Notes under the pieces: model-generated
Database searches by the model: none
The model's input: only the letters and a program-made list of their open reading frames with translations
What the model was told of the DNA's origin: nothing
NCBI GenBank assembly: GCA_009602735.1
Contig: WELA01001340.1
Location: 146,346-177,172, forward strand
Length of the DNA stretch: 30,827 nucleotides
Source of the DNA: Mesotaenium endlicherianum
Lineage: Eukaryota; Streptophyta; Zygnematophyceae; Zygnematales; Mesotaeniaceae
Reading direction: 5' to 3'
Translations under genes and position numbers: made by a program
Shown: piece after piece, positions 1-8,916 of the stretch
How the letters are laid out: each line of letters opens with the position of its first letter
Numbering within the stretch: the first letter of the stretch is position 1

Positions 1-71
1 CCCCCCCCCCCCCCCCCCTCTGCGCGCACGCGCGCGTGTGTGTGTGTGCGTGTGTGTGTGTGTGTGTGTGC
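1..71. repeat. Poly-C and (GT)n microsatellite at left edge
   Basis: The window opens with about 18 consecutive C, followed by CG-rich dinucleotides and a GT microsatellite from about 38 to 71. This is simple sequence with no coding signal. Together with the poly-C at the right end it suggests that the contig boundaries lie at homopolymers. Confidence 0.9.
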
Positions 72-279
72 ATGCGCACGTGCGCATGTGTTCGCATTTG
101 TCCAAGTAACTAGTGGGACGACTTTTTCTGCCAGGCCCTGCTGGGAAACCGTGGGCCTGGAATGGAGCAGCAGGAGCAGGAAACAGAGGGGTAGCAGCAG
201 CAGCAGCAGCAGCAGAGGCAAGGAGGGAGTAAAGCGGGAGGGCCAGCCATGCATGAAAATTTGAAAGAGCCTTGAGCGC

Positions 280-475
280 AAGCTAGAGGGAGGGGGGGAG
301 GGAGAAAGAGAGGGGCTGGGAGAGGGAGCAAGGGAGAGAGTAGGGAGCAGGGGGGGAGCAAGGAGGGGGGGCGGACAGGGGGAGAGGAGCAGGCGACGGG
401 AGGGAGAGAGCGAGGAAGAAAGGTGGGGAGGAGCAGGTGATGTGAGGAGGAGAGGGAGGGGGGAAAGAGGTGGGA
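280..475. repeat. Purine-rich GA/GGGA low-complexity tract
   Basis: The plus strand is almost pure purine here, made of irregular GGGAG and GAGA units. Open frames across it are a compositional artefact (Pro/Leu/Ser-rich on the minus strand). A short (CAG)n run precedes it at about 192-214. It may be intronic or 3' flanking to the minus-strand gene at 1387-3912. Confidence 0.75.
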
Positions 476-486
476 GCATACTCAAC

Positions 487-597
487 GAGCAGTTTCTCGC
501 GGAGGTGGAGGTCGGTGGCAATGGCACTCTTGCCCGTGCGCTCGTACGCTGCAAAGCTGACGTTCACGAGGGGCAGCCTCTGGCGCTCCCTCTTCTC
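487..597 (-). CDS. Candidate downstream exon of the poly-Gln/poly-Ala gene
   Basis: On the minus strand a TGCAG acceptor (AG at 599-598) opens a 37-codon frame in phase 0, matching the phase in which the upstream exon ends at 1387. The peptide is charged and of normal complexity (starting EKRERQRLPLVNV and ending LHLREKLL), in contrast to the simple sequence around it. The downstream donor is weak (GTTGAG at 486), so the 3' limit is uncertain. I do not recognise the domain. The assignment to this gene rests on strand, spacing and phase only; a chance open frame is possible. Confidence 0.35.
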
Positions 598-655
598 CTG
601 CAGCCGCAATTGCCCTTGTTGCGTAACGTCAATCGCGACAGAGTCGGACAGAGGA

Positions 656-930
656 GACAGGCAGAGAGCAGGCAGAGCAGGCAGGCAGACAGGCAGGCAG
701 TGCGGGGCATGCAGATACATGCACAGAGGGGCAGAGTGGGGCAGAGAGAGGCAGAGACAGGCAGGCAGACAGATTGGAACAGACACCCGCAAACAGACCT
801 GAGGGCACGTCAGACCAAGACAGGCAGCAGAGAGACCCACAGCTGGCACCCCACAGACAAATCAGCAGCTCTGCGGCCCTCAGTGGGATCCACAGCCAGG
901 CTGCCAGGCAGCCAGGCAGCCAGGCAGGTG
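656..930. repeat. CAGG/CAGA-rich degenerate tandem repeats
   Basis: Irregular repeats of CAGGCAGA and CAGGCAGC units are dense at about 656-715, 755-775 and 896-930. They lie within the proposed intron of the minus-strand gene. No homology-like coding is visible on either strand. Confidence 0.7.
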
Positions 931-1039
931 TACGCGCCAGATGCGTCGCCCTCACAAGACTTCCTCCGAGCCCATGCTATGGCTGCAAGTCACCACCCCG
1001 GGACCCTACATCACAGGTAGAGCGCAGACCCTAAGCTGG

Positions 1040-1305
1040 GAGAAGGGTTGGGGTTGGGGAGAGTTCAGGGTTAGGGTGAGACTCTGATACTAAACTTTGG
1101 GTTGGAGTTAGACTTAGGGTTTGGGGCAGGGTTGGAGTTTGGGTTCGGTTAGAGCAGGATTAGGGTTAGACTTTGGGCTAGGGTTGAGGTCACGGGTAGG
1201 GTTAGGGCCCCGGCGAGATTTAGGGTTAGGGTCAGCACTGTGGTTAGATGTAGGGTAGGGTTATGGTTGAGGCTAGGGGTAGAACTGGGGTCAGGGTTAG
1301 AGCCG
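1040..1305. repeat. Degenerate telomere-like (TTAGGG) interstitial repeat
   Basis: About 265 bp of the plus strand consists of variants of GGGTTA, such as GGGTTAGGGT, GGGTTGGAGTTA and GGGCTAGGGTT. The units are too degenerate and irregular to be a functional chromosome end. It lies in the proposed intron just downstream of the donor at 1386 on the minus strand. The same motif recurs inside the coding exon at about 2089-2133. Confidence 0.8.
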
Positions 1306-1386
1306 CAAGGGGGTATGGAGGAGAGCAAGAAGGAACAGACAGCAAGGGGGCTCTTCGAGTCCCCGCTGGCTGCCAGCTCAGCTCAC

Positions 1387-1963
1387 CTTCAGCAGTTCTT
1401 GGATCGCCGTTTCAGCGTCCCGGTCAGCGCCCGCGTGGCTCGGCCGCGCAGCCGGCACGCTCTCGTCGGACCCGTCCATGATGTGGCGGGCGGTGCGGGC
1501 GGCGCCCCTCTCCACGAGCTCCTGCTTCAGCCCCTGGGGGGCTACCACGAGCACCCCCTGCGAGCCACCTGGCAGCACGTCCTCGGGGCCGTACGGGGAG
1601 CGCTTGCTCCGCCGCCCCGACGGCTCGATATCCGCCCTCGCCGCCGCCGTCTCGGGAGGGGGGGATTCGCCGCCCGGCTCGACTCTCATCTCCCTCTGGA
1701 GGGTGCGCTGGCACCTGGGGCAGAGCTTGGGTGTGACGAGGGCGGCAAACAGCGCCACTGCTTGCATGGGGTTCAGCTGCAGGGCGGCGGGCTCGGATGC
1801 CGGCGCCACCTGTCCCGGTGCAGCAGCAGCAGCAGCAGGCGCCTGAGAGTGCGAGCGGGGGCCGCCCGTGCTGTTAGTGGTAAGAAGATGGAGGTGAGCA
1901 TATGGGTTGCCCTGCTGCTCCTGCTGCTGCTGCAGCTGGTGGTGGTGGTGGCGGTGCTGCTGG

Positions 1964-2008
<45 letters not shown>

Positions 2009-3082
2009 AGAGGGGCCCCATAGGAGGGGATGCTGGCCTGGAGGTTGGTGAAGGTGGCGGGGGGGATGGCGAGGGGATAGAGGGGGAGAGGGTTAGGGTT
2101 AAGATTAGGATTGAGGTTAGGGCTAGGGTTAAGGTACGTGACGGGCAGGGGAGTCAGCTGCTGCAGGAGTTGAGATATGAGGTCCGCGCCCCCCCCGAAC
2201 TGAGACGAAGAAGGATAGAGCAGAGACTGTATCTGCTGCTGCTGCTGTTGCTGCTGCTGCTGGAACAGAACGGCGGCAGCAGCAGCCGCCACCTGGGACA
2301 AGCCCGCATGCTGCGGGGCGGCGGCCAGGATGCTGCTGATGCTGCTGCCGCCGCCGCTGCTGTTGTGTTGCTCCAGCAGCAGCGACGAGAGCTGCGCGCG
2401 CAGCCTGTCCCTCTCCCTCTCCTGGAGGCTTCGCTGCAACGCTTCCATGGTCCAGGCCAGCTGCTGCTGCATCTGGGAGCCAGCTGCTGTCAACGGCAGG
2501 GCTGCGGGGGGAGCAGGGTCAGGTGCAGCAGCTGCGGTAGCTGCCGGCGCTGCTACTGCTGGGGGTGGTGCAGCTGCTGCTGCTGTTAGTGCGGCTGCCA
2601 GAGATGCTGCGGGATCAAAAGCTGCTGCTACTGGCAGTGCTGCTGCTGCTGCTGCCGATGCTGCCTGTAGAGCTGCCGCTGGTTCTAGTGCTGCCGCCGC
2701 TGCTGCTGCTGGTGGTGGTGCTAGTGGCGGTGGCAGTGCTGCTGGTGCTGCTGCTGCTGCTGGTGGTGGGGGTGCTAGTGGTACTGGTTCTGGTGGTGCT
2801 GCTGGGGCTGCTGGTGGTGCAGGAGGCGGGGGTAGAAAAGGCTGCTGCTGCTGCTGCTGCTCTGGCTGCGGGCTTGCTGCTGCTGCTGCCAAGGCTGCAA
2901 CTGCCAACGCCAATGCTGCTCCTCCAGCTGCCGTTGCCGATGCTGCTGCTGCTGGTGGTGGTGGGGGTGCCTGTACTACAGCTGCCACGTCAGCTGCCGA
3001 TGTAACTGCTGCCGCTTCTGCTTCTGCTGCTCCGACAGTCCCATGAAGAAGCTGCAGCTGCTGCTGCTGCGAGCCTCCTCCT

Positions 3083-3118
<36 letters not shown>

Positions 3119-3912
3119 TCTCCTGCTGCTGCTTCTGCTGCTGCTGCTGCTCCTGCTGCTGCTCCTGCTCCTGCTGCTGCTAGTGGTACTGGGGGTGAAG
3201 GTGGGAGGGGAGGTGGATATTCCCCAGCAGGCTGTTGAGGAAGTGGGGGCCCAAGCTCGAGCTGGGAGCTTTCTTGCATTGGAGGAAACTCGCTCCTTCC
3301 TACATCTCCTTCATGGCTCTTTGGCTTCTCCTGCTGCTCAGCCTCAGCGGGCGACGAAGGAGGATGTTGATGATGAGGAGAAGAAAGAGGAAGAGGAGCT
3401 ATGACACTCAGATTCTGCCCACCTCTGCGGGCTGCCTGCCCTTCATCGTTAGAATACGGATGCGAGGCCCCCTCAGCATCAGCAAGAGCATGCTCCTCCT
3501 TCCTGCCATCACCCAGGCGAGAAGCATCGTCTGGAGTTCCGGATTGCACACCGACGTTTCTCTTTGGCCCCCCTTCAGGGACTGCGGGGAGGACAGGCAG
3601 CACAACATCCCCCCTATCGTCTCCCGTTTGCTGCGTCAATGCTCCCCTCTTCTCAACCTCAGCGTTGCTAGCTACACCTCTGTCCTGAAGTTGCTGCTGT
3701 TCCCACTGCTCGTGACTCTGCCTGCCTTCAGAAGCCCTTCCTTCGCGCCCAGAACCACCAAGGGCTTCATCGTCATCATCTGTCAGGACTATTATTTTGT
3801 TCAGGTCGCCAGTTTTGTGGAGCTCATTAGTCCATTTTTGTCTAGGAGGGGCCTCATGTACCTGCTTCACACCCTCCTCCCTCATTGCTTTTCCATTTGA
3901 CTCGTTCATCAT
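1387..3912 (-). CDS. Low-complexity Gln/Ala/Pro-rich protein, large exon, possibly nuclear
   Basis: A minus-strand frame is open from about 3996 to a clear donor (AAG then GTGAGC, exon end 1387). There is no ATG at the 5' limit; the first in-frame ATGs are at 3912 and 3909, and a CAG acceptor-like site at 3969-3967 could instead make this an internal exon. In order, the product has an acidic and charged N-terminus with a SUMO-interaction-like core IIVLTDDDDE (3766-3795), Pro-rich segments, Gly-Ala repeats, a long Ala/Pro-rich region, two poly-Gln tracts with His runs, an LNP repeat, a CPRC pair, and a basic RRSKR stretch that could be a nuclear signal. I do not recognise a family. The composition resembles eukaryotic transcription or chromatin regulators, but that is inference. 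The start and the remaining exons are unresolved. Confidence 0.55.
1911..2012 (-). repeat. CAG-repeat (poly-Gln/His) tract in coding exon
   Basis: The plus strand shows about 14 near-pure CTG units plus interrupted CTG and GTG units. On the coding minus strand these encode a run of about 15 Gln, followed by a His-rich stretch and a second Gln cluster. Such tracts are length-unstable. A shorter pure tract encoding about 10 Gln lies at about 2232-2265. Confidence 0.85.
2515..3182 (-). repeat. GCA/GCT-rich tract encoding poly-Ala and Gly-Ala repeats
   Basis: Imperfect CTG/CTGCC units are read here in the Ala phase on the minus strand, giving long Ala/Pro blocks. A (GCTCCT)n stretch at about 3085-3120 gives Gly-Ala dipeptides. 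The large plus-strand open frames over the same DNA (poly-Leu, poly-Ala) are by-products of the repeat. Confidence 0.8.
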
Positions 3913-4121
3913 TCCCAGAGCGGGAGAAGTTTCAGTTTCATTTATGTTCCTTGGAAAAGGACGCAACTGTATGTCTGTGCAAACGTAGTCATTTAATTAG
4001 ATACTCTCGGGAGAGTGCCTAAAAGGGTACCCGTTCTTGGAGGTCACCGAGAGAGTGAAAGCATCACGTCAAGGAGAACGTTTTCTCGGGACTAGCTTTT
4101 GTTTAATGATAAGAAGTACAC

Positions 4122-4462
4122 TTGAACCGACTAAGATGTTTTTGCCAGCGAGATAGATCTCGAGGATTTCTATGTAGCGCATTGCTATACGTGACTTCGT
4201 CAAACAGGTTCTTAGATGACACCTATGCTAACAGTCTTGAACATGCAGTCGGGTTCCTTCATGAGCTTTTACAGAAGTGCAAGCAGCTAAGAGCACTGTG
4301 GACTCAATTTCAGAAATTCTTGGCAAAAGTTTGAAGTATGCGTTTCCAAATGTTTCAAAATTGTTTGATTCGAAAGCATTTCAGAATGCTTGCTCCCTCA
4401 TGCGCGCTAGCAAACATTGGAGGGACGAGCGCCTCGCGCGTGCGATCGTAGAACACGACTAG
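4122..4462 (+). pseudogene. Unrecognised decayed ORF in two overlapping frames
   Basis: Two overlapping plus-strand frames (4122-4334 and 4277-4462) both have normal-complexity, helix-like composition, for example YANSLEHAVGFLHELLQKCK in the first and LKYAFPNVSKLFDSKAFQNA in the second. They read as one product broken by a frameshift near 4280-4330. I do not recognise the family. A decayed transposon or captured gene fragment is possible. It may also be chance. Confidence 0.25.
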
Positions 4463-5326
4463 TAGGTCTCGTCATATTTTTCACGCCTGCTTCGCGGTGC
4501 TTCAATCTTCTGGACTAACTTTGAGCAAGTGTCGCAACGGTGACTGTCGGCAGACACTAGGCATCGGTACTTCTAAGGAGAGAAATAACTCCAACAACGT
4601 CAAAAGTGTAGTGATATAAGTTAGAGTATTTTAGTTTGTTTTTATCTTTTAAAAGGAGAGAGAGAACTCCAACAATGGGTGACAAGACTCGGGAGAGGGA
4701 CTGCCCCCAGACACACCTACAAACTAACCTATGTGCTATGGGTTAAAACCCCCCCTAAAGAGGAAAAAACCCACACCTTATTAGCTGCAAAGGCGAAAAG
4801 AATAGTAGAAGTCAGAACAGGGCAACTACTGAGCACATACTAGCTACGCAAAATTAGCTATGAAACCCCCCCCCCACCTGGAGGCGAGGGGACGAGGCAA
4901 AAGCTGAATGGTAAAAACTGGTAGACAAAAGAGGGTTGTGGGGGGCGATGGATAAGAGGACGACCTTCGGCAAGCCGAGATAAGAAAACACGAGTGGAAG
5001 GTATTCCAAGAGATAAACGTGGCGAACAGTGATGGAATAGAACTCAATGGTAGAGCGGAGAGTTGGAGACACGGGCGAGAAACGGCCATCGACAGACGTG
5101 TAGTTGGTGGGGGTGCGCGAGGCCTTGAGGTTATCTGCCCGGAGCGCGTCAACAACGTCGGGGGTGAGCGGCGGCGGAGCGAGCCCACGAGCACCGGCGG
5201 ATAGGGACTGATCCCACCAAGCAAGGAGGGAGGGGCTTGCACGTGCGACCCTAATGATGGAATACGTATCTGGAGAATCCCTAAAACAAACACGAATTAC
5301 TAATTACTTGTAAAAAATGGAATTAC

Positions 5327-5623
5327 GTGTATATTACGTTTTTCCAGATTCTAAGAATAATTGGCAAAGCTTATACCTTCAAATGGCTTAGAAACTTTGA
5401 GCGCGATTGGTCGCGAATGGTAGAGGACTCAATTTGCTATGATATAAAAGATTCGTATTTACCTCGTCGGGACGCATATTTTGAGTATTTTGAAAACACG
5501 TCGAAATGCGTGTTGTTATGCATCTCTGACAGACCAATACGTGAGTATCCCATAACTAGGCGTGCAACGAGAAAGAGAAACAAGCAGGGAATCAAAAATG
5601 ACACAAAAAAGGGAAAAGAGTAA
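5327..5623 (+). other. Unrecognised AT-rich open frame
   Basis: A 98-codon plus-strand frame has aromatic-rich composition (FKWLRNFERDWSRMVEDS; then SYLPRRDAYFEYFENTSK) and a basic tail. The local DNA is AT-rich and the frame starts just after an AT-rich stretch. There is no recognisable domain, splice context or neighbour to support function. It is recorded because its composition is less random than that of the surrounding frames. Confidence 0.2.
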
Positions 5624-5799
5624 TGAGGGGGTCCTAGGCTATAGGTGTTGGGTTGCACGAAAGGCAGAACCAATCACCTTCAGGAATCTTAGGCAAAGGA
5701 GGAGACAAACAAGTCAAGTGCCAACCAACATTACAACAATCTCATAGCAGCATCAAAGCGAGACGACGAATAGACCCACACCCTTGAGAGGGATGGTTG

Positions 5800-6372
5800 C
5801 CTAGGATGGTGGCTTGAAATGGGTCAACCTCGTTACGGATCTTAGGCAAGTGGCGAGGTGCGCAGTTCTAATGTTCTTACAAATGGTGCGACCATCGAGC
5901 GCAAGTGGTCCCTCAAGCGTAAGAACCACATTAAGATTGACGGTATGCACACGCAAGATGATAGGACCAGCACGGACATCGAGAGTATCTCACATTTTTT
6001 GCTGCAAGTAGACAGAATCCCTGACCTCAAACTTGACCATACGAGGCTTGTACACCCCACTATGCATACGAGCGTAGCGGAGCGTGGCGGAGCGTATCCC
6101 GATATTGAGCATTGAGCAAGTTATCCATGGCAATAGGCATGTGCTTAAGGAACAAGGCGGCTCGTTCGTGGAGGTGAGTTAACAAGACGTCATGATCATC
6201 GAGCTGAATAGGCATGGTAACCCGGCGACGAATTGCTGAAGGAAGAAGGGGCTCACGACCATACAAAGGAAAATACGGGGAATAGGCACGTAAAGACGCC
6301 TAATTGATGAGGTTATAGCCCATGGCAAGCCATAGGATGTGTACATCCCAGTCAGACACATCACACCCGAGG
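5800..6372 (-). pseudogene. Decayed Ty3/gypsy integrase, C-terminal part (element E)
   Basis: The minus strand encodes, in shifting frames, the region after a gypsy integrase core. It includes WDVHILWLAMGYNLIN, then SPYFPLYGREPLLP (the usual Y-x-L-YGR-x-P element), then KPRMVKFEVRDSVYLQQK, a C-terminal SH3-like basic strand motif. In-frame stops follow NLIN and QQK, and there is a frameshift near 6060-6110. The upstream half of the same integrase lies at 7129-7398, separated by a solo LTR. It is not a functional gene. The end near 5800 is approximate. Confidence 0.75.
6368..6372. repeat. Target-site duplication, left copy (CGAGG)
   Basis: CGAGG directly precedes the solo LTR, and TGAGG follows it at 7129-7133 (4 of 5 identical). 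This is the expected 5-bp duplication of gypsy integration, with one later substitution. Confidence 0.75.
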
Positions 6373-7128
6373 TGTATGGTCATAGGTTTATAAAGTGCAT
6401 TTTTGAGTTCAATAAAAATATGTTTTGATTGCCTAGAAGTCTAGAGTGCATATTTTGTTGGTCATTTTGATGTAAATTTCATCAAATTTGGTTAAGTATT
6501 GAGAGAGTTATGGACTTCCAAACTTTTATGAGTTTTGAGGTCGGTTGACGACTGTCCTTATTCGCGGTGAGCGCGACCGTCAGATTGACCGACAGCGTCG
6601 AGCAATCTAGGCCATTAGAGTGAATTCGAACCTTCACGTAATTTCGGCTGACGCGGAGTGCCGACCAGGTCGATTTACCTAGAAGTTTCGGATTAGCCTA
6701 GCACGTATAAGTTAGTATATTCTAGATATTTCGATGCATGCTGTGGACGTCAAATCAACCCGACACGCCCAATGAGACTGATCTGGCTTACTCACGAATA
6801 TTCTGGAAGGGACAATTTGACAAACACTAAGGAAAATCTGTTGCTAAGCGGCCCTCCCGTCTAGAGAGGAGGACTTAGGTCAGAAAACTATAAATAGGCA
6901 TAACTATTTCATTTCTTATCAATTTTCACTTCTGTAAATTTCTACAAATTTGTAATGACAAGACCTTTCCTCCTAGTACATTTGTGAGCACTTTCTTGCT
7001 ACTCAAAAATGTTGAGTAATTTTCCTCTGCATTCTTAGTAACATGCCGCTGCACTCTCTAGAATGATTGCAACTAGTTCTTTTCCTCGTGAGTCACTACG
7101 CTTCCACTAGGGCACCCGGCCCCTATCA
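6373..7128 (+). mobile_element. Solo LTR, C-family, inserted in integrase of element E
   Basis: The sequence starts TGTATGGTCATAGG and ends CCCCTATCA, so it has TG...CA ends. It is 756 bp long, is bounded by CGAGG/TGAGG, and is clearly homologous to the LTR at 14558-15300 and, inverted, to the one at 7582-8321. There is no internal element sequence on either side, so it is a solo LTR left by LTR-LTR recombination. Removing the LTR and one duplication copy joins the two integrase halves in the same reading frame. Orientation is plus, because the other family member with a flanking PPT reads in this sense. Confidence 0.88.
6889..6896 (+). promoter_or_regulatory. TATA box of solo LTR (TATAAATA)
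   Basis: TATAAATA lies about 516 bp into the LTR in its transcription sense. The same box is present at 7813-7820 in the inverted solo LTR and is mutated in the LTR at 14558-15300. This is the expected U3 promoter position. Confidence 0.6.
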
Positions 7129-7398
7129 TGAGGGCATACTTGCGCACGTTGCGCTTGACAGTCTGAAATATGCGCTCCGCGAGCCTATCCGCTTGGGGGT
7201 GGTCGCAAAAAGTGGTATAATGATCAACGAAAGATTTATCAAGCAACTCAGCCAAATTACCCTGAAACTCTGACCCTTGACCAGTGAGAACCTCAGCACA
7301 CGCCCCATACCGACATAAAACACGCTCAAGAAATGCGCGAGCAATGTAAGCACTGGACTTATCAGGAATGCTGACCAATCCAATCCACTTAGTAAGGT
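7129..7398 (-). pseudogene. Decayed Ty3/gypsy integrase catalytic core (element E)
   Basis: The minus strand encodes LTKWIGLVSIPDKSSAYIAR, then a FLERVLCRYG segment, then a TGQGSEF motif, and later the LAERIFQTVKR segment. This matches the RNase H-like integrase core of gypsy elements (the LTDQGSEF and LAER regions). The expected second catalytic Asp is Gly in TGQGSEF, while the Glu of LAER is kept. The fragment continues into 5800-6372 once the solo LTR is removed. It ends abruptly near 7398, where homology to integrase is lost. Confidence 0.8.
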
Positions 7399-7581
7399 GC
7401 CGTTTATGTTTGCTTCTTATTTGCTGATCATGTCATTGAAGAGCTTGCTCGACTTTTCTACAATGTGAGATGGAAGTACGTTACGACAAATCTGCAGCAA
7501 GTTTACAAAGAAGCAATTTACTTCATCGACACGAGGCAACATCTCCTCATGACTTCGCTTCTGAGGCTCTCACGCCCCCTA
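7399..7581 (+). other. Unrecognised open stretch interrupted by solo LTR
   Basis: A plus-strand frame reads RLFYNVRWKYVTTNLQQVYK and is followed by EAIYFIDTRQ. It stays open to the LTR at 7582 and for about 14 codons beyond it (8327 onward) when the LTR and one CCCTA copy are ignored. I do not recognise it. It could be part of an older host element. Confidence 0.25.
7577..7581. repeat. Target-site duplication CCCTA (partner 8322-8326)
   Basis: CCCTA occurs immediately before the LTR start TGAAAGG and immediately after its end CTCACA. It is a perfect 5-bp duplication, which fixes the LTR limits and shows an independent insertion. Confidence 0.85.
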
Positions 7582-8321
7582 TGAAAGGGGCAGAGTGCCC
7601 TAGTGGAAGCGTAGTAACTCACGAGGAAAGGAACTAGTTGCAATCATACTAAAGAGTGCAGCGGCATATCACTAAGAAAGCTTAAGAAAATCACTCAATA
7701 TTTTGAGTAGCAAGAAACTGCTCACAAATGGTGTAGGATGAAAAGCCTTGTCATTACAAACTCGTAGAAATTTACAGAAGTGAAAACTGATAAGAAATGA
7801 AGTAGTTATGTCTATTTATAGTTTTCTACGACGGCCGCTCACCCCTAGGCGAGAGGGCCTTTTAGCGACGGATTTTCCTCAGTGTTTGTCAAATCGGCCC
7901 TTCCAAAATATTCGTGAGAAAGCCTGATCAGTCTCATCTGACGTGTCGGGCCGATTTGACGTCCACAGCATGCATCGAAATATCTGGAATATACTAACTT
8001 AGACGCGCTAAACTTCTAGGTAATTCGACCTAGTCGGCACTCTGCGTCAGCCGAACTTACGTAAAGGTTCGAATTCACTCCAACGGCCCAGATTGCTCGA
8101 CGCTGTCGGTCAATCCGACGGTCGCGCTCACCGCGAATTAAGGACAGTCGTCAAGCGACCTCATAATTAATTAAACTTTGGAAATCCATAACTCTCTCAA
8201 TACTTAACCAAATTCGGTGAACTTTATATCAAAATGACCACAAAAATACACTCTACACTTTGCAATCAAAACGTACTTTTAAGGAACTCAAAAATGCACT
8301 TTATAAACCTATAACCTCACA
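7582..8321 (-). mobile_element. Solo LTR, C-family, inverted relative to 6373-7128
   Basis: It starts TGAAAGGGGCAGAG and ends ATAACCTCACA on the plus strand, 740 bp. It is homologous throughout to 14558-15300 and, as the reverse complement, to 6373-7128. A perfect CCCTA duplication flanks it. The TATA box (TATAAATA on the minus strand) is at 7813-7820. No gag, pol, PBS or PPT adjoins it, so it is a solo LTR. With its neighbour it makes an inverted repeat with arms of about 740 bp and a 453-bp spacer. Confidence 0.88.
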
Positions 8322-8916
8322 CCCTAGCATTCGTGAAGGTGTTTGTGCTTCAATTGAAATTGCTATGAAATTGCTCTTCATGAACAGCCAGCTTTTGTAG
8401 CACGCTAAAAAAAGCGTCGACGCGTTTGGGAAATATATGACGGTGTTGTCTGACATAGGAAATGAGCATGACCTTGCCAAAATGCCGTTTTCATGTCTCT
8501 GTGAGGGGAAAAATCAAGCACGAAGCCTCCAAATCACCCAGAACATTCGCAAGACTTCGGACATTCATATTATCATACAATTCTCAATTGTCCTCTTGCC
8601 CCCCCCCATAAAGACATGATTGTATTGTTTCTTTTGGCCAAAATCGTGGACGTATGATGAAGATCGACTATTCTAGAAATCTCATTTTGATTTTGTTTCC
8701 TTTGGGAAAATATTTCCTACTCGTCATTTCCTGAAAATGTATTTCACACATCCATCCAACCACCACGCTGGAGAGGGGCTGGCATTCAGGGGGCTCACAT
8801 GGGCAGCAAAGACTACCGTAAAGAGCAGCACAACAGTGCAATGCTGGTATTGTTTAGGGGCTGGGCACTTACTCCCTAGGGCATTCACCTTCTTATTTGT
8901 CATCTAGTATCTCTAT
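8322..8916. other. Unassigned sequence between solo LTR and recombinase remnant
   Basis: I see no recognisable gene in about 600 bp. It includes a poly-C run near 8600 and AT-rich stretches. Short plus-strand frames (for example 8437-8619) have no family-like features. Confidence 0.5.

Larger units (their letters stand above)
3997..5799. other. Intergenic stretch without a recognisable gene
   Basis: No gene can be called here with confidence. The region contains a small two-frame open stretch at 4122-4462, a pair of 23-bp direct repeats at 4575-4597 and 4653-4675 (AAGGAGAGAAATAACTCCAA type), a minus-strand Ser/Pro-rich open stretch at 4844-5293, and an AT-rich plus-strand frame at 5327-5623. 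The part near 3970-4120 would be upstream of the minus-strand gene, but I see no convincing TATA element. Confidence 0.5.

Noticed and set aside
1040..1305. True telomere or chromosome end
   Set aside because: The TTAGGG-like units are degenerate, irregular and internal, and other sequence lies on both sides.
1240..3046. Large plus-strand open frames rich in Leu, Ala or Cys (for example 1240-2589 and 2330-3046)
   Set aside because: They are made of the CTG/CAG repeat read in other phases and lack normal-complexity ends. The minus-strand frame has a good splice donor and non-repetitive termini.
6373..8321. A DNA transposon with terminal inverted repeats of about 740 bp
   Set aside because: Each arm has TG...CA ends and its own 5-bp duplication (CGAGG/TGAGG and CCCTA/CCCTA), and the arms match an LTR of a gypsy element. 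They are two independent solo LTRs.
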